Below, one piece after another: positions 43,900 to 54,189 of a DNA stretch of 64,000 nt. This stretch comes from Ariolimax columbianus (lineage: Eukaryota; Mollusca; Gastropoda; Stylommatophora; Arionidae): contig JAVGWX010000003.1 of the NCBI GenBank assembly GCA_036924085.1, forward strand, positions 128,991,023 through 129,055,022, read 5' to 3'. Under the pieces are notes generated by a model. That model was not told where the DNA came from and did no database searches. It was given only the letters and a program-made list of their open reading frames with translations. Position 1 is the first letter of the stretch. Every line of letters starts with the position of its first letter. Made by a program: the position numbers and the translations under genes.

Positions 43900-44730
43900 A
43901 AGCTATCTATGATAAAAGATCACTGAACCTTCAAACAATCACTGATCTTGATACAAAGTCATTGAACAATCTAGTATACACTTGTCGATACAACGTAAAA
44001 GAACCGTCTAACAGACAGTTAACTTGATACAATGTCATTGAACGATCTAATATACACTTTTATCGAACGAATGTCCCTGCCCAATACAAATCCGGAACCT
44101 ATAGCAGGCCATACACTATTATACAGCCCACCTAATCCTGCGAAGCCAAACCTGGCCAAAGGGAGCAGAGCTGTGCGTCCAGTACTAGAAGACGCAGTGG
44201 AAGTTGTCCTGACGACGGGACCACAGATCTAGCATGAGCTCAGAAAAAGAGGACGAAGAAGACGAATAAGAAGAATACGTCTATACAACGTAAATGAACC
44301 ATCTTATAGACACATATTTTGATGCAAGATCATTGAACCATCTAAAAATCACTCATCTTGAAACAAGATCAATGAATTATTTTATAGAAACATCCTGATA
44401 CAATGTCAATTGAATCATCATCTAACATACACATCCTGATAGAAGGTCAATGTATCATCTACCAGACACATCCTGATAGAAAGTCAATGTGTCATCTAAC
44501 AGACACTTATCCTGATAGAAAGTCAATGTATCATCTAACAGGCACATCCTGATAGAAAGTCAATGTATCATCGAACAGACACATCCTGATAGAAAGTCAA
44601 TGTATCATCTAACATACACTTATGCTGATAGAAAGTCAATGTATCATCTAACAGACACTTATCCTGATAGAAGGTCAATGTATCATCTAGTACACACGTA
44701 GCCTGATACTAAGTCACTGGATCATCTAAT
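43900..44730. repeat. ~37-bp minisatellite, interrupted
   Basis: Core 'atcatctaacagacacatcc' + 'tgatagaaagtcaatgt'. The tight block is about 44400-44700. Looser copies ('gatacaatgtcattgaac') start near 43930. 44090-44280 is non-array sequence ending in 'gacgaagaagacgaataaga', perhaps another GAA-tailed insertion. Confidence 0.88.
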
Positions 44731-44739
44731 GGAGGTTTT

Positions 44740-44752
44740 GATCCATTGATTC
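44740..44752 (+). repeat. Target-site duplication of SINE-B, left copy (13 bp)
   Basis: 'gatccattgattc', identical to 45111-45123. Confidence 0.85.
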
Positions 44753-45110
44753 GGGATCAAGATGCTGAGCAGCGCATGAGCTGCAGTGGTCAGCGACCCA
44801 TTGCTGACTGCTAGCGTCAGGGCCCGCGAACCATAGCTGCCAAGACCCTTCTACACCTCCACGCAGTGTATCCTGGATAACAGGCTGCAGCAGGGCAGAC
44901 TGGCTAAGGAGAAGGGATCGAAGAGGGAATGCTAACCCGGTACTCAAAAACTGCTTGCTGAAGTCGGATGTGTTGGACCGAAAGGTGCAAATATCGCAGT
45001 CAAGCTGTAAACTACAACACAACGCATTCCGTTCTCTGGACTACATTCTGCTACTTACCCTTTCAGGGTTTGGTAGTGGGAGATTGAGAACGAACGAAGA
45101 AAAAGAAGAA
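44753..45110 (+). repeat. SINE-B, full-length copy with target-site duplication
   Basis: 358 bp bounded by the 13-bp direct repeat. Starts 'gggatcaagatgctgagcag' and ends 'gagaacgaacgaagaaaaag' + 'aagaa'. It has no protein-coding capacity and a simple GAA tail, so it is a retroposed short element. The tail resembles the (GAA)n end of the RNase H LINE, suggesting that LINE machinery as its source of mobility (inference). The head has no tRNA match that I can recognise. Confidence 0.88.
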
Positions 45111-45123
45111 GATCCATTGATTC
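45111..45123 (+). repeat. Target-site duplication of SINE-B, right copy (13 bp)
   Basis: 'gatccattgattc', directly after the GAA tail. Confidence 0.85.
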
Positions 45124-45134
45124 AACTAATTATT

Positions 45135-45295
45135 TTCCTTATATTATGTTATGATCTGTTAAGTTATGTTTTGCTATGTTAGGTTATGTTATGTTATGCA
45201 ATGTTATTTTATGCAATGTTAGGTTATGTTATGTTATGCTATGTTAGGTTATGTTATGCTATATTAGGTTATGTTATGTTATGCTATTTGATGCT
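45135..45295. repeat. ATGTT-type short tandem repeats
   Basis: Imperfect 5-10-bp units 'atgttatgtt', 'atgctatgttaggtt'. Confidence 0.9.
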
Positions 45296-45319
45296 GATAT
45301 GATACGCATGGCCTACTTA

Positions 45320-45735
45320 TCGCACAAAAGTTCAGCATGTCCCGAGTTGTCCGACCATGTCTGTGTGTATGACAAGATCAAGAATAGTACCACTGCCTCA
45401 CAGAAAGCATATCGTAAGAAGTGACTAACTGTGGGACATGGCATAACACCGGTTAAGGTTAGGCGGTTTGTTAAAAGCAGCTTAGATAGCGCCTAACAGG
45501 CTGCGGGTCTACTTTTATCAAGTGTTTGAGTCTATTAAAATGGACTCACACATCCGTTAACCATTCTCGGCGGCAATTGTCCCACTTTAGCGGAGTAATA
45601 AGCTGCTCGAGCCTTGTTCGCTAAGCAGGAAATCTTTCTCCCGGCTACATCCAGCTCGTACCAGAGCTGGGACCTGCAGAGGCGCATCTGTCCTTGTACA
45701 AGTACAAATCGACTAAGAAATAAATAGAAAAAGGT
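45320..45735 (+). repeat. SINE-A, long form, copy 2
   Basis: Blocks 'ccactgcctcacagaaagca', 'tatcgtaagaagtgactaac', 'taacaggctgcgggtctact', 'aagctgctcgagccttgttc', 'cggctacatccagctcgtac', 'agctgggacctgcag', and tail 'tcgactaagaaataaataga'. Confidence 0.75.
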
Positions 45736-46025
45736 CCAACCCACATTTTGCTCAGTTTATTTCTATTTGTGTGTTGTAAAGGTATCATCATCTAGTATTT
45801 TTATTATCTACGTTATCATTATGCGTACAATTATTCCTGTATCTGATGGCCCCACTAAGGATGCCATTAAATGTAGAATGATCTAAGTGCGCCTATATTG
45901 ATATAAACAAAATACAATTGATTCACAATTTTTCCCAAGGCGTGCGTTTTACTGTGTTTTGCCCCTAACAGACGCTATGTACCCCGTTTCATCACGCATT
46001 TTAAATGAGGTGACTTCCCACAGGG
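45736..46025. other. Non-coding spacer
   Basis: Nothing recognised. Confidence 0.35.
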
Positions 46026-46029
46026 ATTC

Positions 46030-46112
46030 GACATTGCTGTTGCAAGATTTCGAACCCAGTAAGTCTCTTGTGAGCTGTGTCAGTAGCTGCTTCGCCACGT
46101 CTTTTTCAAGAT
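46030..46112 (-). repeat. tRNA-like SINE head
   Basis: On the minus strand 'gtggcgaagcagctactgac' (A-box-like) and 'ctgggttcgaaatcttgc' (B-box-like) lie about 40 bp apart. It resembles a tRNA-derived pol III promoter and is too diverged for a functional tRNA. Confidence 0.5.
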
Positions 46113-46296
46113 GTCTTGGAATTATTCATTTCCTCAATTGGGATCAATAGACCTCTAAGGTACGTAGATATATATTCATGGGAACATGACATTCGATGAC
46201 ATTTGTATTGCCACAGGCATCTGGTTGAAATGATAATTTCCTATAATTATTACACATAAAAATATCCACATTAGTACCGAATATGAATTACGAAGT

Positions 46297-46660
46297 GTGT
46301 TGAAATGAAACCGGACCAAACTGCAACAAGGGCACACACGTGCGATGCGCATCATGACGTCCCTTTTGGTGTAAACAGCATATACCAACCGTCAAGTTTG
46401 CACAATTTCGCTATCCACTGATTCATAGATTCCTCAGGAGACCGTTGAAAACATGGCGGATGTGAGATGGAATTCGTCCAGTGTTGATCAGGGAGTGGTG
46501 ATTCGGTCTCTAACAGCTGAAGGATATCGAGCAGTTGATATTCATCGCATAATGCAGTCAGTGTATGATGACAAAAAGTGTGTCGAAGACAACGATGTTT
46601 TAAGAAGTACGTGAGATTACGAAAGATTATCCGAGGCCAGGTCAAGCGCATTTTGTTGAA
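46297..46660 (+). pseudogene. mariner/Tc1-like transposase, N-terminal fragment
   Basis: The 5' terminal region ('gaaatgaaaccggaccaaac', 'cataccaaccgtcaagtttg', 'gagaccgttgaaaacatg') is shared with 24075-24790. From the ATG at 46453 the frame reads 'MADVRWNSSSVDQGVVIRSL', 'TAEGYRAVDIHRIMQSVYDD', the first helix-turn-helix of the transposase, then loses similarity and stops after about 50 residues. No catalytic domain. Confidence 0.75.
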
Positions 46661-46664
46661 GCGT

Positions 46665-46735
46665 GTCGATAACAGGGATCGAACCCGGTACCATTTTCTT
46701 GATAAGAGATCACTCCATCACTCTGATACTTTAAG
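46665..46735 (-). repeat. tRNA-like SINE head
   Basis: The minus strand contains a near-perfect B box in 'accgggttcgatccctg' and a plausible A-box region about 40 bp upstream ('gtatcagagtgatggagtga'). Confidence 0.5.
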
Positions 46736-46739
46736 TCTC

Positions 46740-47755
46740 GTATAATATAACATAACATAATATAAAATAACAATATCATCTATCACCTTCCTAATCATGT
46801 GTACTAATGTATGCATTTCTTTTTATCCTATAAATCCCTGATAAAAGCAATATATTCAGTATTTTATTTCTTTTACAAAACATGTAACTGTATATTTTAT
46901 CGAGCTAGCTTTCAAAACAAGATAGGAAGCAAATATCAGAGAGATGCAGTCAAACGGAATTTGGAACTCGTTAAGACATTACAAGAAAAACTATCGTACG
47001 ACTGTATTAACATTGTTGAAATAGTCGTGGTGTTTTACGGGTTTCGCCACTGCTGTCACCATGTCGGGTGTGCGCCATTTTTTGTTTATTTCCCCGCAAA
47101 CAGAAATACAATATCCGACCCGTTGCTCTCCTAGCCAGCCGGCAGATAATGAAACCATTCAGTCAAACTGACATAATTACGTATAATTCAGTACGTTTTG
47201 AGATGTTTCCAATAATGTCTGTCTTAACACAACATAGGCTATCGTACTTTATTGTGGTTTACGTCAAACGTACCTATGCTTGAATTGATGAAATCACATT
47301 CCTACAAGCTACATCGGGCATAGATAAAGGTGTGATCACTGTTGACTTAACGGAGCTTAACTCACGTGTGCTATTCTTCAACGATTACCGTGTAGCTCTC
47401 AACTACAGCTCCAAGTTCGGTTCAATATAGTGCAATATAGAAGTTCCGTTATGTTATCTTTGGCCATAGAACAATTCTTCCTTTGTTGTCAAACACTTAA
47501 TTGATATTAATTGTCCTTCTATTGTCTTGAAACTCCCGATCGCATATTTTTGTGCTATCCCGTCTCCATTAGTTTTAATGCAGGGGTCGACAACTGTCCT
47601 CCCTTAGGCGGATCCGGATCACCAGTAGAAGATATCCGTCTCACAATCCCTAACTTATAATATCCATCTGCCCGGGGTGACTTGTGAAAAATAATTGAAG
47701 CATGTATTTTAGGCACAATGTAGAACCGAACGATTTTAATAAATTGTAGAGATGT
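46740..47755. other. Non-coding DNA
   Basis: Starts with a short ataa/cataa repeat. Frames at 46811-47134 and 47068-47283 show no recognisable domain. Confidence 0.35.
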
Positions 47756-48125
47756 TTCAGTGTACGTACGTACGTACGTGTATGTGCGTGTATGTGTGTG
47801 TATGTGTGTGTGTGTGTGTGCGTGTGCGTGTGTGTGCGTGTGTGTATGTATGTGTCTATGTATGTGTGTATGTTTGTGTGTGTATGCATGTGCGTGTATG
47901 TGTGTGTATATGTATGTGTGTGTATGTGTATGTATGTGTGTGTATGTGTGTATGTATGTATATATGTATGTAAGTATGTATGTATGTTTGTATGCATGTT
48001 TGTATGTATGTGTGTATGTATGTGTGTAAGTATGTGCGTATGCATGTGTTTATACATGTATGTATGTATACATGTATGCATATATATATGTAAGCATATA
48101 TTTATGTATTTATGTATGTGTACCA
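47756..48125. repeat. (TG/TATG)n microsatellite block
   Basis: Mixed gt, gtat, gtac and tgcg units over about 370 bp. Cys/Val/Tyr-rich and His/Thr-rich frames on the two strands are artefacts. Confidence 0.97.
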
Positions 48126-49864
48126 GTGCACACTGATCTTGGACTCAATACTGCAAGAATTCTTCCTGATTACGACAACCATAAATAATCATCTGTATCA
48201 GTGCAGGGTGGACTTGTTCAGCCGGGTTATTTGGACTATTTAATAATGATCTGTACCGGTCTCTCTGCTTTGTATCAGATCTGATCTTGTTGTTGCACGG
48301 TATATACTTATTGGGATGCCTGGACCTTGGCTTGTCTAATGGTAGACTCGCTTTTTTTCCTAACTATATTTCACAACAAACACCGATCATAAACTGCACA
48401 CGAATAAGCCATTTTGTTTTGTATTCTTCACATAACATACCAAAAAAAAAAGGTTTTATACTATACCGATTCCTAATTTCCGCTCCCTCTTGCATGTAGC
48501 CTGGATAACGTCTGCTTTCTGCTTTTTTTCTAAACTAACTTCTAACTTCACAGCTCTTTCCTTCCAGTTGAATGCCGACTAACTTCTAGTTCATTGCTGT
48601 GTGTAACTTATATTTCTTCTACACTAAACTAAATCGAACTCTTCTGGTAAATTTGTACTGGTATTTGAGTCGATGACTAGTTTGTCAATCCAAGTATGGG
48701 ACATTTTGGTCTTTGATTTTCTTCTAATCCTAATCTAGGTAAAAACATAAAACGTGCTAAGGGATTTTTGAATGCCGTGAGACGCTTGTGAGAGACGAAC
48801 TTCACGACATGATTTCTTTCTCTATTTCGCTTGGCAGTAGGAAAGCCAAGAATATCTTCTTTCTGCCCCTTGTGGATATTAATAACTCTTACCTGCGTTG
48901 GATGACTGATCCATATTACAATCACCTAGTCGTCTCTACTGTGAATATGATTCTACTGTGGACATTTTTACGCCTTGTTTTCATCTCCTTTACAAGGTGA
49001 TTTATCTACCGTGGCTTCTCCCACACTGTTTAGAAATTTGTTCATCTATAGACAACATTTCTACTGAGTGAAACTTTTTTTAATTCTTGCCTTCTAGGGT
49101 TCTTCATAAAACAACAACTTTATTGGTGTCTTAATCTCTTGTCACTCGCGGAAGATTTATAAACATTATGTATTTATCTCTGAAAAAAAACAACTGTTTT
49201 ACTGAAGTCTAGTCTGCTTGAAAACGTCTGATTTCTGTCTATGTCAGACTGTCTATCTTATGAATCTCAGCGACATGCTTATTTTCTCGTCTCAAATTCA
49301 AATATCCTTTCTGTATTTCTGTCTGCAGTCTATGAACCGCTTAGTTCCCTGTGAGAGATGCTGCTATTTCTAGGAACTTGTTCGGGTTTTAGCTCAGCCC
49401 CGGTTTTGTGCAGACTGTTGAGTAATGAGTGTACAAGTTATAGGCCGACCAGTTTACAATGCACAATCGTAGTTTCACCAAAAGAGAGCGCAGTGCAACA
49501 GAGTGTAGATGATACACAGTTTTGTCCTTTGGAACACCTTCTAGTTTTGGACACTGTTCTGCCGGTTGATCTTTGGCAGCCAGCCTAGACAGATCAAGTG
49601 AAAGTGATTGAGCTCTTTGGCATAACTGATGTACACCGTCCACGTCTTGGAAGCGTATTGAATTGTTTCAAGGACGATGAAACGAAATGTTTGGACATAT
49701 ATTTTTGCAGTAATGTTCCGTTGATTCCAAATACTTATGCGCAGCTGAACAAATTCTGGGCTGCGCCAGACATTCCTAACGAGGTATCTTGATGACGGTG
49801 AGGATTGGGAGGCGGAACCATGATGTAGAGGGTCGCTACCTGACTTCGATGTCCATTTTCTGCT
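48126..49864. other. Non-coding DNA
   Basis: No family recognised. Frames at 48677-48925 (minus, 82 codons) and 49389-49643 (minus, 84 codons) are uncharacterised. They may be transposon remnants but carry no motif that I can name. Confidence 0.35.
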
Positions 49865-49867
49865 TTA

Positions 49868-50850
49868 AGAGTAGTTGTCTTTACTTAACTTAACGTTTTT
49901 ATACTGGTTTAGAAGACTCTACAGAGTCTGTAAACAACCAGTTTATTTTACATTTCCTTTCTCTAAAAGCTATGTACATCTAATATATTATTAAATGCAT
50001 TAATTGTCCCTACCTCAACTACTTCCTGTGGCAATGCATTCCAAGCGTTCCCCACTCTCTGACTAAAAAAACATTTCCTAATATAAAATCTAGATCTTTC
50101 TTTAATTAATTTGTAGCTATGCCCTCATGTTCTTGTAGGTGGTTGTATTTTGAAAAAAACGTGTTATAGTCTAATTTATCCGTCCCTTTGATTATCTTAT
50201 GAACCTGTATTGTCACCTCAAATTCTTCTCTTTTCTAGACACCGTAGGCCTGTTTCTTCTGAGTCTTTCCTCATAACTGTAATTTTGGAATCCCACTGTC
50301 CGCTTTGTCGCTCTTCGGTTGTATCCTTTCCAACATGTTTATTTCCCCTCTATGATAAGGACTCCACACCTGTTGACTATCACTTCCTTGCTATGTTTAA
50401 TATTTCTTTTTAGCATACCTAACATTGCATTTGCCTTTGTCACTGTTACCTGCACTTGCTCACCTACCTTACCTGTATAATCTATTATAACCCATAGGTC
50501 CCTTTTTTTTCTATCATTCTAATATTGTTCGCGCCCATTCTGTAATATTATGTTCCATATTTATTCTACCCATGTGGATGACTGTACATTTATTTACAAC
50601 AAACTCCATTTGCCAGCTCGCAAACCATTCTCGAATTTGATCTAAATCCGACCTCAATATATCCACTACTGCTTTATATGTAACATTACTGCATAGTTTT
50701 GTGCCATCAGCGAATTTTGCAATCATGGATCCGATATCAATGTCCAAATCGTTTATATATATCAAGAACAAAATTGGTTCCAAAACTGAGCCCTATTGCA
50801 CTCCATTCTTTTCTTCACACCACTCAAAGTACTCTTTATTTATGACAATT
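49868..50850 (-). pseudogene. CR1-like LINE, RT palm to 3' end
   Basis: The minus strand starts (50850) with 'VINKEYFEWCEEKNGVQ', a stop, 'GSVLEPILFLIYINDLD' (counterpart of PQGSVLGP), then 'FADGTKLCSNVT' (catalytic FADDT with the second Asp replaced by Gly), 'WQMEFVVNKCTVIHMGR', and later frames 'RATK', 'FQNYSYEERL' (stops and shifts present). It ends at about 49868 in the hairpin 'aaactggttgtttacagact', 'ctgtagagtcttctaaacca' and a short ttaag tail. The 5' part including the endonuclease is missing. Mutation of the catalytic site and stops make it dead. Confidence 0.85.
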
Positions 50851-50854
50851 CTTT

Positions 50855-51185
50855 TGCAGGGACGACCGAGACAAGGCGGACCACATTACAGACTATAGTC
50901 AAACGTCGAAGGTTTACTATGCGAACGTCCTTCGGGTAATTTCTACATTTCAGACCCGGTAATACCAGTGGATTGCAAGAATGTGCCTCTGGCCGTGCAT
51001 GTGGGAGGTTTTAATACGCTTCTTATCACTTTGGATCGGGACGACACAGGTTAGTAAATCCGTATCTTGGTTTTCATTGAAATCCTCTGCTGGCTCCAAA
51101 TTCGTAGCATGACGTTGACAGAGACTATTTGAATGGGGGTTTTGTTTGCTGACTGAATGAAGAGACCAGTACGAAGAATACATGC
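50855..51185. other. Non-coding spacer
   Basis: Nothing recognised. Confidence 0.35.
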
Positions 51186-51189
51186 CAGA

Positions 51190-51520
51190 AAATGACAGCT
51201 TAGACAAAATTTACAGAGATGGACAGACAAAGATAGTCTAGCTCCGAACGGAACATTGCAGAATCAAATTCCACCTCCAAAGAATGGGTCTCAGAGACAC
51301 CGCCACGTGCGATTGTGGAGCACCCAAGAAGACACCAGAACATATCCTTCACGACTGCCCTACTTAAACAGTCCAAAGAGAGGCAGTCTGGCCCGGTGAA
51401 GCGCACATGCTTGGAGAGCTGTGATGAACCAGCGAAGACCTGAAACGCAGTTTCCTTGGTGAACCACACCGGGCTAGAAGCAATGCATCGGTTGATCGAA
51501 GGACAAGAAGAACTTTGCTG
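51190..51520 (+). pseudogene. RNase H-type LINE, C-terminal zinc-knuckle relic
   Basis: The frame from about 51240 reads 'LRTEHCRIKFHLQRMGLRDT', 'ATCDCGAPKKTPEHILHDCP', a stop, then 'EAVWPGEAHMLGEL', stops, 'TSEDLKRSFLGEP'. This is the CxC...H...C knuckle and the W/GEL..DL tail of I/Jockey-side LINEs. It resembles 'CTCGTGKMTAEHQLQNCP' at 22610 but is a different subfamily and shows no GAA tail. Confidence 0.72.
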
Positions 51521-51639
51521 ACCAGGTAAATACAATTGAGTGGAGTTGACATCTACAATAATTATTGTCGTTGTGGAATTGCTTTGAATTGCATCTTCGT
51601 TTTTCCAGCGAGATATGGAAATATATTCTCGATGCAAGG

Positions 51640-52195
51640 TCGTCTGGATTATCCAGTGATTTTCATCAATGTCTAAGGGTAGGAGACTGGTATGACATGC
51701 CCGATGACGACTGCAGGGGTATGCTCTAGCGTCTTCTTGGAGGTGACATAAATTTGAAGCTCCTCAGATACATCTTCAAAGTGTCAATTTAAAGCTTTAC
51801 TTCTGTCTCCCTGGCAATCACCTGCCTACTCTTAGATCACCGTACAGTAGTTTCATGTAAAGGAGCTCATCGGGCATGGGACTTCATGTCCTTCCCTCCC
51901 CCCTCCCCCTATCTTACTGGTTTCATTTCAGAAGTATTTGGGTGCTCGACAAGTGTCTTCTTTCGAAGATTCCAGAACGTTGTACTGCCATATAACTCTG
52001 AGCAGATAGCAGAGGCAGTTCATGTGGGAAACTGTTTGTTAGCTGCCTGTCATGTGTGCTAATCACTGTACATGTCTCGAAATACACTTTCACCTTGATG
52101 GTGGCACTTGTTATTTTGAAACATTGATGTGTAGTCTCCTAAGCACAGAGTTTGCCTTTCAAATTATGTTGTTTACCTTTGCGTCTGGGGAGGAA
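51640..52195. other. Non-coding DNA
   Basis: Nothing recognised. Confidence 0.35.
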
Positions 52196-52199
52196 GACT

Positions 52200-52545
52200 A
52201 ACGTCTGGACAAGCAAAATATACTGATCAGACATGTTAGGGTCAGGCAAAACGTACTGGCCAATACCCTCACTTCGGCTTCCTAGAAACCCTTCCTGGAA
52301 ATTGACTGTTGTCATGGCAGTCTGGCTAACGATGTGAAGGATCGACGTGATCCCCATAGTAGCGAGTGACAGGCACTTAAAACCAAGCATAACACAACTA
52401 CCTGAAGGACCCAAGTTCACCTTCATCAGCACTCTCGTCATGTAAGAAGAGCTACCACAACTAGCCACTGAACGACCTTTTTAGGGCGCAAAAAAAGAGT
52501 AAACTACTCATTCAGGGCATTCACAAACAAACAACAACAACAACC
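52200..52545 (+). repeat. Dispersed repeat family C, copy 3
   Basis: 'atatactgatcagacatgtt', 'cctcacttcggcttcctaga', 'tggcagtctggctaacgatg', 'gatccccatagtagcgag', 'aagagtaaactactcatt' and tail 'acaaacaacaacaacaac'. Confidence 0.78.
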
Positions 52546-52839
52546 TCTGTGTCCGTCACTCTGGCGAGGGTGCTGCCTACATAGTTCAAGCTGTCGACTG
52601 CCTTGAAAAGTTGGTTCAGTAAGATGAGGTTTGGTTCGCTCTACAGTTGTATGCGAGCAGATTGGGACAGTACCTACAGCTTTTCTAGTGTTCATAGACA
52701 GTGACATGTTCCTAATTATAAGTCAGACAATCATTTACACCTGGATTAACTACTATTTCAGAAATAAGAACAGATTTACAATGTTGTACTTCAAGCTAAT
52801 GTCTGCATATTGTTTCTTATGTAGGCCCGTACTACTAGA

Positions 52840-53080
52840 CAGGTCAGGGGAACTGAGACGCTTGCCCGGTCAGGCACAACCAGGACGTCACTTCAGGGTC
52901 ATAAACGATATACTGACCAAGACAGCTATCTTTCTTCCATTTAGCTGTCGCTGGAAACAGGCTGTTTTTAAGACAGTCTGGCTGACGGGATATGGATCGC
53001 GTGATCCCCGTAGTAGTGATCGTGTCACAGATGAAACCAAGCACAGCACAACCGCCTAGAGAACGGAGGCCCACCTTCTT
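52840..53080 (+). repeat. Dispersed repeat family C, partial copy 4
   Basis: 'gctggaaacaggctgttttt', 'acagtctggctgacggg', 'gcgtgatccccgtagtagtg', 'acagatgaaaccaagcac', 'agcacaaccgcctagaga'. It stops before the 3' part and has no tail. Confidence 0.7.
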
Positions 53081-53359
53081 AGCTCACTTCAATTTAATGT
53101 TATGATATATTTTGTCATATATCAAATTCCCTCTTGCTTTCAAACACTTATTTTACATTTATTGGCCATCTATTTTTCTAACATTATAATAAGTGCATTT
53201 TCTGTTGCGTTCATGTCTCTATATGATCTAATGGCTCAACCTGGACCTGTTGCCAAGTTTTGTTGATAATTCTGTTATGTAATATCTATTTTAGGGTCTG
53301 AGTATAGGTGGTTGCAAAGGGACTTAGCTCAATATCTCGTCAATCAACACGCTCCAATT

Positions 53360-53465
53360 TACATGGAAATAAATGGTACATAACTTGCATCTAAAGAAGG
53401 CAACACAGAGAGGAATTGAACTGGTAACAACTAGAACATTAAAGTCTCAAATACTATCCTGTGTC
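53360..53465 (-). repeat. tRNA-like SINE head
   Basis: Minus strand 'accagttcaattcctctctg' resembles a B box, with 'gatagtatttgagactttaa' upstream where the A-box and anticodon region would be. Related in layout to 46665-46735 ('cgagacttaaagtatcagag'). Confidence 0.42.
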
Positions 53466-53529
53466 ACATTCTCTGCTTTGGTTCACATTTATCTGTTACA
53501 ATAATATCTTTTTTTGACTGATTTTACAG

Positions 53530-53930
53530 CATGAGTGGCCTGCCGGGGTCATTGTGTATTACAAGTACAAGAATAGTTCCACTGCCTTACAGAGAGCATG
53601 TCGTAAGAAGCGGCTAACTGTATACCATGGCAAAACATCGGCCATGGTTAGGTGGTTTGTTTAGAGCAGCATAGATGGCCCCAACAGACTGCGGGTCTAC
53701 TTTGCTCTAGTGTTTGAGTTTATTAAGACGGACTCGCACATCGGCTAACCACCCTCCCTAAGAGCTTGTACCAACGCAGCAGACTTTTAAGCTGCTCGAG
53801 CCTAGCCCGCTAAGCAGGTGTCTCTTCTCCCGGTTACATCCAGCTCATACCAGGGCTGGGACCTGCACATTGGCAACTGCTCCTGTAGAAGTACAGGTTG
53901 ACTAAGAACTAAGAACTAATAACTACCAAC
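53530..53930 (+). repeat. SINE-A, long form, copy 3
   Basis: 'ccactgccttacagagagca', 'tgtcgtaagaagcggctaac', 'gactgcgggtctactttgct', 'actcgcacatcggctaacca', 'aagctgctcgagcctagccc', 'gggctgggacctgcac'. The tail 'ctaagaactaagaactaata' is the clearest (ctaagaa)n tail of the family. Confidence 0.78.
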
Positions 53931-53959
53931 AGCCTACTTAGGAAAAAAAGATTCACTAC

Positions 53960-54180
53960 ATGGACACCAGCAACATACTGACCAAGATCTTCCACCTCAA
54001 TTACCTGGCGCACATTTGGAAACAGATTGTGTAACAGCATCTTTCTAAATAGGTAGGGATGAACGCTGCCATCTCCTTACTGGAGAGCCTACTGAGAATC
54101 CTTGCATTGCACTAGAGCTAGTATGCTCCGGGATACGGGTAGGGCCACTGCACGTTCCCTTCCAGAGAAACATCGTCAAA
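53960..54180 (+). repeat. Dispersed repeat family D, copy 2
   Basis: Counterpart of 28885-29075 ('gagagcctactgag', 'ttgcattgcact', 'tagggccactgcacg'). Confidence 0.5.
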
Positions 54181-54189
54181 AGTGTAGAA

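Noticed and set aside
46665..46735. Functional tRNA gene
   Set aside because: Only the B box is well preserved; I could not form an acceptor stem and cloverleaf by eye.
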